64,000 bases of DNA from Anaerobacillus alkaliphilus (lineage in GTDB: Bacteria; Bacillota; Bacilli; Bacillales; Anaerobacillaceae): NCBI RefSeq assembly GCF_004116265.1, contig NZ_QOUX01000046.1, positions 806,001 through 870,000 on the forward strand, written 5' to 3'. Shown here piece by piece: positions 17,230 through 26,055 of this stretch (the first letter of the stretch is position 1; every line of letters begins with the position of its first letter). The notes beneath the pieces are model-generated. The model saw only the letters and a list, made by a program, of their open reading frames with translations, ran no database searches and was not told where the DNA came from. Position numbers and translations under genes: made by a program.

Positions 17230-18207
17230 TTATGAGCTTACTACTTCTTTCTTGAATTCTTCAATTAAAAGTGGTAACACTTCAAATAGGTCTCCGACAA
17301 TTCCGTAATCAGCAATGCTGAAAATAGAAGCCTCAGGATCTTTATTTACTGCAACGATACATTTTGAGTTAGACATTCCAGCTACGTGTTGGATTGCTCC
17401 AGAAATACCTAATGCAATATAAAGGTCTGGAGTTACAACTTTACCTGTCTGACCAATTTGTAGCGCATAGTCACAATAGTCAGCGTCACAAGCTCCACGT
17501 GATGCACCAACTGCTGCTCCCAGAACATCTGCTAATTCATAGAGCTTTTTAAAGCCTTCCTCACTTTTCACACCGCGACCACCAGAAACAATAATTTTTG
17601 CTTCTGATAAATCAACTCCACCTGTGCTTTTGCGAACAACTTCTTTAATAATAGTACGAAGATCTTTAATTTCTACATCAAGAGCCTTTACTTCGCCAGT
17701 TCTTGACTCATCCTTATCTAAAGGAGGAATGTTATTCGGACGAATTGTAGCTAAGATCATTCCATCTGTCACAACTTTTTTCTCGAATGCTTTCCCTGAA
17801 TATATTGGACGAGTAAAGATTACTTCTTCTCCAACAGCTTCTAATTCAATTGCATCAGAAATTAATCCCGATTGTTTTTTCATTGCGATACGTGGTGCAA
17901 GATCTTTCCCTACAGCTGTATGACCCATAAATACTGCATCAGGAGTTTCAGCATCAATTACTTGTAATAAAGCTTGAGAGTATGCATCTGGTGTATACTC
18001 TTTTAAACTACTATTCTCAACTGTAATCACTCTGTCCGCACCGTAATAAAATAGCTCTGAAGTTAAACCGCTTACATTTTCACCTAATACTACACTTACA
18101 ACCTCTCCACCATTTGCTACTTTTTTACCTGCAGCAATTGCTTCAAAGGAAACGTTACGAAATGAATTATCACGTACATCAGCAAGAACTAATACTTTTC
18201 TAGCCAT
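17230..18207 (-). CDS. etfA: Electron transfer flavoprotein alpha subunit
   Basis: 325 aa. The C-terminal FAD domain has the ETF-alpha signature IVSGGRGVKSEEGFKKLYELADVLGAAVGASRGACDADY and LYIALGISGAIQHVAGM. With EtfB it accepts electrons from acyl-CoA dehydrogenases in beta-oxidation and passes them to the quinone pool. It starts 17 bases after etfB, so the pair is co-transcribed. It is part of the fadR-fadB-etfB-etfA unit known from B. subtilis. Confidence 0.96.
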   Translation of the reverse strand: MARKVLVLADVRDNSFRNVSFEAIAAGKKVANGGEVVSVVLGENVSGLTSELFYYGADRVITVENSSLKEYTPDAYSQALLQVIDAETPDAVFMGHTAVGKDLAPRIAMKKQSGLISDAIELEAVGEEVIFTRPIYSGKAFEKKVVTDGMILATIRPNNIPPLDKDESRTGEVKALDVEIKDLRTIIKEVVRKSTGGVDLSEAKIIVSGGRGVKSEEGFKKLYELADVLGAAVGASRGACDADYCDYALQIGQTGKVVTPDLYIALGISGAIQHVAGMSNSKCIVAVNKDPEASIFSIADYGIVGDLFEVLPLLIEEFKKEVVSS

Positions 18208-18224
18208 TTATAAATCCCCTCCAG

Positions 18225-18995
18225 TTAAATTACTTTTGCTTCTGTCTTTAATAATGAAACAAGTTCTTTTGCTTGAGCTGCAATATCACCAGTTAGAACT
18301 TTACCAGCTGCTTTCGAAGGCGGTAGAAAGATTTCTACTGTTTTGGTTTTTGCTTCTACATCTTCTTCTTCAAGATCAAGATCATCTAATTCAAGACGCT
18401 CTAGCGGCTTTTTCTTCGCTTTCATAATTCCTGGAAGTGAAGGGTATCTTGGCTCATTTAAGCCTTGTTGAGCAGTTACAAGAATTGGTAAGGAAACTTC
18501 AACAACTTCTTTATCTCCTTCAACATCTCGTTCGATTGTAGCTACAGTTCCATCAATGTCAATTTTCGTGATTGATGTAATGTGAGCGATGTTTAACTCT
18601 TCTGCAATTCTTGGACCTACTTGACCTGATCCACCATCAACAGCTACATTACCACCTAAGATAATATCAAACTCTTTATCTTTTAACACAGTAGCTAAAA
18701 CTTTCGCGGTCGTGAATTGATCTTTTGCCTCTACCTCTTCGCTATCAACAAGAATTGCTTTGTCAGCACCCATTGCTAATGCAGTACGAAGTTCTTTTTC
18801 AGCATCTTCTTCACCAAATGAGATCACTGTTACTTCACCGCCATGTTTTTCACGAAGAACTAATGCTTCCTCAATTGCGTATTCATCGTAAGGATTGATG
18901 ATAAATTCTGCACCATCCTCATTTATAGAGCCGTTGCTTACTGTAATCTTTTCTTCTGTATCGAAGGTTCTCTTCATTATTACAAAAATATTCAT
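18225..18995 (-). CDS. etfB: Electron transfer flavoprotein beta subunit
   Basis: 256 aa. MNIFVIMKRTFDTEEKI, YAIEEALVLREKHGGEVTVISFG, and GGNVAVDGGSGQVGPRIAE are typical of the AMP-binding beta subunit, with VTAQQGLNEPRYPSLPGIMKAKKK as the ETF-beta signature. It forms the heterodimer with EtfA. AGGGAGG lies ahead of the ATG. It lies 71 bases after fadB in the same orientation, consistent with a FadR-controlled operon. Confidence 0.96.
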   Translation of the reverse strand: MNIFVIMKRTFDTEEKITVSNGSINEDGAEFIINPYDEYAIEEALVLREKHGGEVTVISFGEEDAEKELRTALAMGADKAILVDSEEVEAKDQFTTAKVLATVLKDKEFDIILGGNVAVDGGSGQVGPRIAEELNIAHITSITKIDIDGTVATIERDVEGDKEVVEVSLPILVTAQQGLNEPRYPSLPGIMKAKKKPLERLELDDLDLEEEDVEAKTKTVEIFLPPSKAAGKVLTGDIAAQAKELVSLLKTEAKVI

Positions 18996-19066
18996 TCCTT
19001 TAACCTCCCTTAAGTTATGGACAAGTGTTTTTAAAATAATCGTTTTTTGTGAAATTATTATGTTCT

Positions 19067-19849
19067 CTAGTTGTCTTTAAACTGAGGTGCCCTTTTTTCA
19101 ATAAAGGCTTTAATACCTTCTTTACCATCCTCAGAGTCAAAAGCGATGCCAAATAATTCAGCTTCCTTTTTAACCCCTTCTTCGTAATTATGATGGTTTA
19201 CATATGTTAGCAATTCAAGAGCTAGTCTCATAGAAACAGCACTCTTTTTAACAAGTTTATTTGCTAACTCATATGCTTTTTCCATTAATTCCTCTTCATT
19301 ATATGCATGGTTTGCTAAACCAAGGGTTACAGCCTCTTTACCAGAGATCGGTTCACTTGTTAACATCATTTCTGCTGCTTTGGCAACACCTACATAGCGG
19401 GGTAACCTCTGACTACCCGCAAAGCCTGGAATTAGCCCAAGCTGTAGTTCTGGTAAGCCCAATTTTGTTGATTCTGAAACAAGTCTGATGTGACAAGCCA
19501 TAGCTAACTCAAGACCACCACCTAATGCAGCTCCATGAATAGCAGCAATGATAGGTTTTTTGAACTGTTCAATGCGATCAAATAACTTTTGACCATATTG
19601 TGCTAAATGAGCAAAATCAGCTCCTGTTTCTACGGTAGTAAATTCTTTAATATCGGCACCCGCTGCAAAAAATCTACCTTGTCCATGTAGAACGATTACT
19701 TTTACTTCATCATCATTCTCAAGTTGATCCAAGACTGTAGATAATTCACGAAGCAATGGAGACGATAAGGCGTTCGCAGGGGGATGATTAATCGTAATTG
19801 TTGCAATCCGCCCTTCCTGTTTAACAAGGAAAAATTGGTACGTAGACAA
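19067..19849 (-). CDS. fadB: Enoyl-CoA hydratase
   Basis: 260 aa crotonase-fold protein. PPANALSSPLLREL, GQGRFFAAGADIKEF and HGAALGGGLELAMACHIRL give the oxyanion-hole and substrate loop, and PELQLGLIPGFAGSQRLPR carries the catalytic glutamate region. It hydrates trans-2-enoyl-CoA in beta-oxidation. I chose TTG at 19849, which is 9 bases after AAAGGAG. A GTG six bases earlier would sit only 3 bases from it. It lies downstream of fadR. Confidence 0.92.
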   Translation of the reverse strand: MSTYQFFLVKQEGRIATITINHPPANALSSPLLRELSTVLDQLENDDEVKVIVLHGQGRFFAAGADIKEFTTVETGADFAHLAQYGQKLFDRIEQFKKPIIAAIHGAALGGGLELAMACHIRLVSESTKLGLPELQLGLIPGFAGSQRLPRYVGVAKAAEMMLTSEPISGKEAVTLGLANHAYNEEELMEKAYELANKLVKKSAVSMRLALELLTYVNHHNYEEGVKKEAELFGIAFDSEDGKEGIKAFIEKRAPQFKDN

Positions 19850-20076
19850 CCTCACTCACTCCTTTGATTTACTCAATGCTTAATTCTATTAATCTCTAAG
19901 TTCATGTAGTACGTTACTAAATAATTATTCCACATATTCCAGCAAAATTGAATATTAAGAAAATTATTTGTAAAAATTTTTGAGAATTTAAGGCAGAGTC
20001 GAGTCGTAAGCAAGAAGCTTACACTCAAACTCTTGACGATAAACCTCAATTAAAGCACTACCGAACTAGCATTGAC

Positions 20077-20661
20077 TCATTTACTTAAAGCCTTTAATAG
20101 CATTTTGTGAACCGATGGTGCAAGAGCCACTAAACTGTATCTATGTTCTTTCATGACCCAGTTTGTGACAACCTCATCAATTGTACCGAAGACCATTTGC
20201 CTAGCAATTCGGACATCTAGTTCTTCCGAAAAAATTCCTTCCTTAATACCAAGTAAAATGACCGTATCAATCAGTTTTAAGTAACCTTTCAACACCTCAT
20301 TAATACGATTACGTAATTCTATGTTGGATTGTCGTAGTTCTAACTGAGTTACAATTGCTAATGCATGGTTATCTTCTAATTGTTGAAGATGCATACTTAT
20401 TAATAATAATAATTTCTCCTCAATTGACGTTTCTCCTGCTAGTTCATCTTCAATCTTTTGAATAAATCTCCCCATCTTCTCTTGAAAGAGAGAAACAAGG
20501 ATGTCTTCTTTATTTTTAAAGTAAAGATAGATCGTTCCGTCAGCTACCCCTGCTTCTTTTGCAATTTTAGAGACTTGTGAGTGATGATAGCCATTTTGGG
20601 CGATAACCTTTACAGCAGCTTCGATGATCTGTTCATATTTTTGGCCTCTTCGCTTAGCCAC
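20077..20661 (-). CDS. fadR: Fatty-acid degradation repressor FadR (YsiA), TetR family
   Basis: 194 aa from the GTG at 20661, the length of B. subtilis FadR. AAGGGG sits 8 bases upstream, whereas the ATG at 20682 lies nearly on the operator. The TetR helix-turn-helix (SQVSKIAKEAGVADGTIYLYFKNKEDIL) is almost identical to the B. subtilis protein, so the same operator is expected, and a perfect one lies just upstream. Acyl-CoAs release FadR from DNA. It therefore controls itself and the fadB-etfBA genes behind it. Confidence 0.95.
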   Translation of the reverse strand: MAKRRGQKYEQIIEAAVKVIAQNGYHHSQVSKIAKEAGVADGTIYLYFKNKEDILVSLFQEKMGRFIQKIEDELAGETSIEEKLLLLISMHLQQLEDNHALAIVTQLELRQSNIELRNRINEVLKGYLKLIDTVILLGIKEGIFSEELDVRIARQMVFGTIDEVVTNWVMKEHRYSLVALAPSVHKMLLKALSK

Positions 20662-20689
20662 TCGGTTTTCCCCTTTCACCATGATATAA

Positions 20690-20707
20690 TGAATGACTAT
20701 TCATTCA
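20690..20707 (-). promoter_or_regulatory. FadR operator upstream of fadR
   Basis: TGAATGACTATTCATTCA matches the FadR box consensus TGAATGANTANTCATTCA fully. It lies 28 bases before the chosen fadR start, implying autoregulation of the fadR-fadB-etfB-etfA unit. Confidence 0.92.
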
Positions 20708-20870
20708 TATTTTTTATTTTAGTCTATGATTGTATGAATGTCAATCCTCTTCTCATTATAAGAAACTCAAATATGAAATTTTTGGAGAATAAGGAAATTG
20801 CAATTGGAAATAGTAAGGTTATTCGTTATTTATTACTTGTATTAACACAATTTTGAAAGGGATGTAACTG

Positions 20871-22262
20871 ATGACCACACAAACCTCTAATGATATGTAC
20901 CGACCTACAAAGATATTTTTCTACTCGTCACTGATATGGCTTGTAGTCGGTATGCTTTACGGTCTAATATTGTCACTAAAATTTATTTGGCCAAATTTTT
21001 TAGTATGGGGTCCACTACAGGTTTACCTTCAATTTGGGAGAATCCGCCCAGTCCATACTAATATGTTGCTGTTTGGTTGGCTCACTATGGCAAACATAGG
21101 TGCTTTATTTTATGTTATCCCTAAACTCTGTCGGAATCAACTAGCTTTTCCAAAGATGGCTGTTTCCCTCGCGTATATTTGGAACTTTGTTATCGTTGCT
21201 GGTTCGATTGCCTTAACTTTAGGTTATACAACAACTACAGAATATGGCGAATGGCCGTTATGGCTTGATGTCGTTGTTGTTTTAGGAATAATTACATTGG
21301 CATTTATATGTTTTACTACAATTGCCCAACGTAATGAAAAACAACTTTATGTTAGTCTGTGGTATTTCATGGGTTCCCTGATTTGGTTACCTGGACTTTA
21401 TATCATTGGTAACCTGCCATATAAATTACTGTCAGGTGTTCCACAATTCTTAATTTTTTGGTTTTATGGTCACAATGTCATCGGACTCTGGTTTACAACT
21501 GTAGGTGTTGGTTTAATTTATTACTTACTACCATACTTATCGAAAAACCCACTTTATAGTCATCGTTTATCATTAATCGGATTTTGGACAATCGCGACTT
21601 TCTATGTATGGAATGGGCCTCACCATCTACAAAATGGTCCTATCCCAATGTGGTTAATGAAAGCTGGTATCATCCCTTCAGTACTTCTTATCATTCCCGT
21701 ATGGGCTGTACTTGCCAATGTGTTCGGAACGATGAAAGGAAAATGGCATGTTGTCGCTCACAATACACCTTTAAAGTTTCTAGTCTCGGGGTCGATTTTT
21801 TATCTAATAACCTGTTTACAAGGTCCTTTCCAGTCACTTCAAGGACCTAGTTCAATTGTAAAATTCACTGATTGGGTTCCTGGTCATGCTCATCTACCGG
21901 TCTTTGGTGCGTTTAGTTACGTTGCATTCGCGATGATGTATTATGTCCTTCCAAAAATAACATATCAAAATATCTATTCTGAAAAATTAATGGAAACCCA
22001 TTTTTGGATGTCAACAATTGGCTTGTTATTATTTACGTTTAGTACTTGGACAGCTGGCGTTTTTGAGGGATTTGCATGGATTGAAGGTGCACAATATGGA
22101 CTTCGATTTGTTGAGATGCTAATAGCGATGCAACCCTTCTTTTGGATTAGGGCAGTTGGTGGTGTATTAATGTTTGTCGCACAAATTTTCTTTATCATTA
22201 ATCTCTATAAGACAATCCGCCTTTCGAAGAAAACTCAAAACACGAATGAAAGTACAGCTTGA
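20871..22262 (+). CDS. ccoN: cbb3-type cytochrome c oxidase subunit I
   Basis: 463 aa with about 12 membrane segments. Heme-copper ligands are visible: H62 (RPVHTN, low-spin heme), H201 (FYGHNV) and H251-H252 (GPHHLQ) for CuB, and H339/H341 (GHAHLP) for the two hemes. Together these are the CcoN pattern. It reduces O2 at high affinity and pumps protons. GAAAGGGATG precedes the ATG. It leads a plus-strand cluster with two c-type cytochrome subunits. The cluster separates fadR from the lcfA genes, which are adjacent in B. subtilis. Confidence 0.93.
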   Translation: MTTQTSNDMYRPTKIFFYSSLIWLVVGMLYGLILSLKFIWPNFLVWGPLQVYLQFGRIRPVHTNMLLFGWLTMANIGALFYVIPKLCRNQLAFPKMAVSLAYIWNFVIVAGSIALTLGYTTTTEYGEWPLWLDVVVVLGIITLAFICFTTIAQRNEKQLYVSLWYFMGSLIWLPGLYIIGNLPYKLLSGVPQFLIFWFYGHNVIGLWFTTVGVGLIYYLLPYLSKNPLYSHRLSLIGFWTIATFYVWNGPHHLQNGPIPMWLMKAGIIPSVLLIIPVWAVLANVFGTMKGKWHVVAHNTPLKFLVSGSIFYLITCLQGPFQSLQGPSSIVKFTDWVPGHAHLPVFGAFSYVAFAMMYYVLPKITYQNIYSEKLMETHFWMSTIGLLLFTFSTWTAGVFEGFAWIEGAQYGLRFVEMLIAMQPFFWIRAVGGVLMFVAQIFFIINLYKTIRLSKKTQNTNESTA

Positions 22263-22271
22263 TAAGACAAT

Positions 22272-22427
22272 TGAGAATTATGAATTTTGAATTATGAATT
22301 TTGAATTATGAATTTTGAATTATGAATTATGAATTATGAATTATGAATTGAAATTAATGTAGCTTTGAAGTAGCTCCTAAATAATTCTAAATTTTGCATT
22401 CTACATTCTACATTCTACATTCTAATA
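22272..22427. repeat. AT-rich tandem and dispersed repeats between ccoN and ccoO
   Basis: 22272-22350 holds head-to-tail units of TGAATTATGAATTT / TGAATTATGAAT. 22397-22427 holds about four units of ATTCTAC. Both motifs recur singly in other intergenic gaps (16667-16700, 40214-40240, 60467-60553, 61395-61497). There are no spacers between units. Confidence 0.85.
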
Positions 22428-22444
22428 GTGGGGGTGAAGGAGAA

Positions 22445-22966
22445 ATGGGAAGTTTTGCGAATGAAAGATCAATGTTAACTTATATTATTGGCGCAACTAT
22501 TTTATTTTTAATAGGAGTTTTTGGCACTGCGTATTTACCATTCTATGATGACCAGATGCAGGTACCAAATGAAAATGCTGAATTACGTAACTTTGCACAT
22601 GATTCAGCCGAGTACCGTGGTAGGGAGGTTTACATCCGTGAAGGTTGTCATGTTTGTCATACCATGTTCGTTAGACCCGTTCTAGCAGATAGTACACTTG
22701 GACCAATTTCTCAACCAGCTGATTATTATTATGAAGCTCCGGCAATGCTCGGTTCAAAACGGACAGGAGCTGACTTAATGTGGGTCGGAAATCGCTGGAA
22801 TGCTGACTGGCATCGTGAACACTTACTCAATCCTCAAAAAATATTACCTGGAAGTATAATGCCTAGCTACAATTATTTAAGTGAACAGGACCTGGAAGAT
22901 TTAATTGCTTATTTAATGAGCTTAAAGCCTTCTCCACAAACGGAAGGTAGGCCAGTTAGTAATTAA
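22445..22966 (+). CDS. ccoO: cbb3-type oxidase mono-heme subunit II
   Basis: 173 aa from the ATG at 22445, after GAAGGAG. The frame upstream encodes only the repeat tract. One N-terminal membrane anchor (about 11-31) is followed by a periplasm-side cytochrome c domain. It has C68-H-V-C71-H72 for heme attachment and a candidate axial Met in PGSIMPSYN. The GREVYIREGCHVCH and VRPVLAD segments are characteristic of CcoO. It is somewhat shorter than typical CcoO proteins. It passes electrons from the next subunit into CcoN. Confidence 0.9.
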   Translation: MGSFANERSMLTYIIGATILFLIGVFGTAYLPFYDDQMQVPNENAELRNFAHDSAEYRGREVYIREGCHVCHTMFVRPVLADSTLGPISQPADYYYEAPAMLGSKRTGADLMWVGNRWNADWHREHLLNPQKILPGSIMPSYNYLSEQDLEDLIAYLMSLKPSPQTEGRPVSN

Positions 22967-22999
22967 AATTTTATTGATTAGAAAGTGAGGTGTAGAGGT

Positions 23000-23464
23000 T
23001 TGGACAATAATAAAGGCAACGATGATCGTTCTCACACTTCTGAAGAACAACACCCAAAAACAGAACATGGCGCTCCTATGGATGAACCACCTACTCCCCA
23101 AGTAGAAGATATGGCTGAAGACATTCGAATGGGCAATGCTAAAGTCCCTCGCTTCCTTGTTGTTACCTATTGTTTGTTAGCCATCTGGGCCTTTGGCTAT
23201 TTAATCATGGCAGTCCCCCTAAATCAGGTAGCAGAAGTAGCTGCAGATGGGGAAACCATTTTCTCTCAAAGCTGTTTCGGCTGTCACAGTGTTACTGATG
23301 AATATAAAATTGGACCAGGGATGCAAGGTATTACAGAACGCTACAATGAGGAAGAACTTCAAAAAATATTATTGAACGGTATCGGCACTATGCCATCTTT
23401 GCCAAGTTTGGGGTTAAATACTGAGCAAATAAAAGCTGTAAAGGAATATATTTCAACCTTGTAA
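23000..23464 (+). CDS. Membrane-anchored mono-heme cytochrome c (CcoP-like)
   Basis: 154 aa from the TTG at 23000, which follows GAGGTG at 7 bases. A GTG at 22985 overlaps that site. A charged cytoplasmic N-terminus (about 1-50) leads to one membrane helix (about 51-74) and a cytochrome c domain with C92-F-G-C95-H96 and a candidate Met ligand in IGTMPSLPS. The N-terminus plus anchor resembles CcoP, but only one heme site is present where CcoP usually has two. It likely feeds electrons to CcoO. Confidence 0.85.
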   Translation: MDNNKGNDDRSHTSEEQHPKTEHGAPMDEPPTPQVEDMAEDIRMGNAKVPRFLVVTYCLLAIWAFGYLIMAVPLNQVAEVAADGETIFSQSCFGCHSVTDEYKIGPGMQGITERYNEEELQKILLNGIGTMPSLPSLGLNTEQIKAVKEYISTL

Positions 23465-23491
23465 TAAAGAAACTTAAAGTAAGGAGGTGGA

Positions 23492-23995
23492 ATGATGGGT
23501 AGACCTCATATTATCGCAACGTTTTATCATTTACATAATGCTGAAGAAGCATTTCATGCTTTATTAAACTTCGTACCCAGAGATGACATTTCTTTTATTC
23601 ATCGTCAAGATCCTACAAGAGCAGAAGGTGATGACATGAGTAGTGATACACCACTAAACGGTATTTTAATTGGCGGGGCTCTTGGTGGAATTGGTGGTGC
23701 GTTAACCGGCTTAAGTTTACTGGCTTTCCCAGGCTTAGGTATCTTACTTGCTGCAGGACCAATCTATGGTGCTTTAGCAGGTGCAACAACTGGCAGTCTT
23801 ATCGGCGGGTTTATGGATATGGGAATTAATAAGTATGAGGCTGAAGAAATAGAGAAACACGTCCAAGGCGGGGCTGTTGTCTTTACAATTGAAGCTCAAT
23901 CTAAACAGCATTATGAACAAATCACCTCAACATTAAAGCATTACGGAGCAGATTATATTACCGATGAGCCAATTGTTGATGATGTTATGGAATAA
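23492..23995 (+). CDS. Glycine-zipper protein of the general stress 17M-like type
   Basis: 167 aa. The N-terminal IIATFYHLHNAEEAFHALLNF resembles the heat-induced/general stress protein 17M domain. The middle (about 56-105) is a glycine-rich hydrophobic stretch (IGGALGGIGGALTGL, GALAGATTGSLIGG), a glycine zipper able to insert in or pack at membranes. The C-terminus returns to an alpha/beta pattern (GGAVVFTIEAQS). A strong AAGGAGGTG precedes the ATG. It closes the oxidase cluster, 27 bases after the cytochrome, so it may be co-expressed. Function unknown. Confidence 0.7.
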   Translation: MMGRPHIIATFYHLHNAEEAFHALLNFVPRDDISFIHRQDPTRAEGDDMSSDTPLNGILIGGALGGIGGALTGLSLLAFPGLGILLAAGPIYGALAGATTGSLIGGFMDMGINKYEAEEIEKHVQGGAVVFTIEAQSKQHYEQITSTLKHYGADYITDEPIVDDVME

Positions 23996-24019
23996 GTGAA
24001 GAAACGACAGCAATATTAC

Positions 24020-24057
24020 AAAAAGGTTCTCTCACTAGGTAGTAAGAGAACCTTTTT
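24020..24057. terminator. Bidirectional terminator after the oxidase cluster
   Basis: 13-bp stem AAAAAGGTTCTCT/AGAGAACCTTTTT with a 12-base loop, between convergent genes. It can end both the cco transcript and the lcfA transcript. Confidence 0.9.
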
Positions 24058-24067
24058 GTCTTTTATG

Positions 24068-25780
24068 TTAGCTACTTTTTTGTTGATTTTTCTTTGCTTC
24101 AAGCTTTTTCTGTTCTTCTTCTAATAAAGCTCGTCGTAGCACTTTCCCTACCATTGTTTTCGGTAATTCATCTCTAAATTCATAAAGGCGTGGTACTTTA
24201 TAAGCTGATAAGTGCTTTCGGCAGTAAGTGTTTAACTCCTTCTCAGTCACATGATGATTTTCCTTTAAAACAATATAAGCTTTAACAGTCTCACCACGAT
24301 ATGGATCCGGCACTCCGACAATAACAGCTTCTTGAATGCTCTCATGTTCAAATAATACTTCTTCAATTTCCCGTGGATAAATATTAAAGCCACCAGCAAT
24401 AATCATGTCCTTTTTACGGTCAACAATATAGAAGTAGCCATCTTCATCCATATAGGCCATGTCTCCGGTGTACAACCAGCCATCTCTAAGAGTTGCATAG
24501 GTGTCTTCTGGTCGATTCCAATAACCTTTCATGACTTGCGGTCCCTTAATCAATAGCTCACCGATTTGCCCTGGTGTAGCTTCTTCACCCGTTTCGGCAT
24601 TTAATATAATTGCATCTGTATCTGGCCAAGGAAAACCTATACTACCACTTGGGCGTCTTCCCCACATTTCGTTAAAATGGGTAACTGGAGCCGCCTCTGT
24701 CAACCCAAATCCTTCTGACAGCTTTCCTCCTGTCAACTGCTCAAATCGCTGTTGAACTTCAACAGGAAGTGCCGATGAACCACTAATACATACTTCAATT
24801 GATGAAAGGTCATACTTCTCAATATCAGGATCGTTAATTAAGCCGATGTACATAGTTGGCGCGCCAGGAAACATCGTCACTTTGTGTTTTTGAATATCTT
24901 TTAGAATTTGTTTTGTATCAAACTTTGGAATGATGATCATTTTTGACGTATGCATAATTGAATAGTTCATTCCGACAGTCATTCCATATACGTGAAAAAA
25001 TGGCAAAGCACAGATAATTACTTCTTCACCAGGAGTCATTTTGTACATCCATTTAATTGCCTGTGTTGTGTTAGCAACTAAATTAAAATGAGTTAACATT
25101 ACTCCTTTTGCTACACCTGTTGTTCCCCCAGTGTATTGAAGCAAAGCTAGATCCTCTTTTACATCAAAATCAACATGAATTTCTTTTGCCTCACCACTTT
25201 TTAATAGTTTCACAAACGAATGCACCGTGTCACCATAATCTACATTAATAGTAATGCCAGTGTTCTTCTTTTGGATAAAAGGATAAATCAGGTTTTTTGG
25301 AAATGGCAAGTAATCTTTTATACCTGTAACGATGACATGTTCGAGAGTAGTTTTTGGACGAACCTTTTTAACTCTCTGATAAACAAGGTCAAGACAGATC
25401 ATGATCTTTGCACCTGAGTCTATCATTTGATGTTCTAATTCCCTTTCTACGTAAAGAGGGTTTGTTTGCACAACAATAGCACCCGCCATCAAAGCACCGT
25501 AATAACTAATAACGGATTGAGGACTATTTGCTAGCATAATTGCTACTCGGTCCCCCTTGACAACACCTAATGACTTTAATTGATTAGCAAACTTTAACGC
25601 TGAGTTGTAGAGCTCTAAATATGTAAGCTCCTTACCAAGAAAGTGAAGTGCTATTTTATTTGGATGCTTCTCCTTAGCTTCCTTCAAATAGCTTTGTAGT
25701 GTTCTTTCTTCATAGTTAATTGTGAAAGGTATTTCAGTAGGGTAATTTTTGGACCATACCTTTTGAGACGACAATTCCAT
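24068..25780 (-). CDS. lcfA: Long-chain acyl-CoA synthetase, copy 1
   Basis: 570 aa adenylate-forming enzyme. The P-loop-like YTGGTTGVAKGVMLTH (about 215-230), GFGLTEAAPVTH (about 357-368), YTGDMAYMDEDGYFYIVDRKKDMI (hinge) and C-terminal GKVLRR lysine region are intact. It activates fatty acids to acyl-CoA using ATP, the entry to beta-oxidation. It is closely similar along its whole length to the next gene (26056-27759), a tandem duplicate. It has its own cre site and ribosome binding site (GGAGGG). Confidence 0.95.
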   Translation of the reverse strand: MELSSQKVWSKNYPTEIPFTINYEERTLQSYLKEAKEKHPNKIALHFLGKELTYLELYNSALKFANQLKSLGVVKGDRVAIMLANSPQSVISYYGALMAGAIVVQTNPLYVERELEHQMIDSGAKIMICLDLVYQRVKKVRPKTTLEHVIVTGIKDYLPFPKNLIYPFIQKKNTGITINVDYGDTVHSFVKLLKSGEAKEIHVDFDVKEDLALLQYTGGTTGVAKGVMLTHFNLVANTTQAIKWMYKMTPGEEVIICALPFFHVYGMTVGMNYSIMHTSKMIIIPKFDTKQILKDIQKHKVTMFPGAPTMYIGLINDPDIEKYDLSSIEVCISGSSALPVEVQQRFEQLTGGKLSEGFGLTEAAPVTHFNEMWGRRPSGSIGFPWPDTDAIILNAETGEEATPGQIGELLIKGPQVMKGYWNRPEDTYATLRDGWLYTGDMAYMDEDGYFYIVDRKKDMIIAGGFNIYPREIEEVLFEHESIQEAVIVGVPDPYRGETVKAYIVLKENHHVTEKELNTYCRKHLSAYKVPRLYEFRDELPKTMVGKVLRRALLEEEQKKLEAKKNQQKSS

Positions 25781-25924
25781 TTTCTTTTGCCCTCCTTTTT
25801 TTACCCCTCTTTCTAGTGAAAATCTAAAAGCTTAGCCCTCTCCAAAGCTAAAGATTTTAGGTTTTTCAGAATACTATTAACTTCATAGTATTGTAAAAAA
25901 ACATTCTCCTCCTCTCTATTGTAA

Positions 25925-25938
25925 TGAAACCGATTACA
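25925..25938 (-). promoter_or_regulatory. cre (CcpA) site upstream of lcfA copy 1
   Basis: TGAAACCGATTACA fits TGWNANCGNTNWCA at every position. It lies within a TTGTAAT-N7-ATTACAA inverted repeat, 145 bases before the start codon. CcpA control of the FadR regulon is known in B. subtilis. No FadR box was seen here. Confidence 0.75.
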
Positions 25939-26025
25939 ATAATAAAGAGATTTGTTACAAAATTTTAAATTTTTTTATTTCGTTGCGAATTGTGCTAATT
26001 TCTACATTGACTTCAGAATAAAGAA

Positions 26026-26046
26026 AGCCCTTCAATATGAAGGGCT
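26026..26046 (-). terminator. Terminator between the two lcfA genes
   Basis: 9-bp stem AGCCCTTCA/TGAAGGGCT with a 3-base loop, then TTTCTTTA on the minus strand. The two genes are therefore probably separate transcripts. Confidence 0.82.
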
Positions 26047-26055
26047 AGCTAGGAA

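Noticed and set aside
22272-22427. Tandem repeats resembling a CRISPR-like array
   Set aside because: Units abut or overlap with no unique spacers of constant length, they are almost pure AT, and there are no cas genes.
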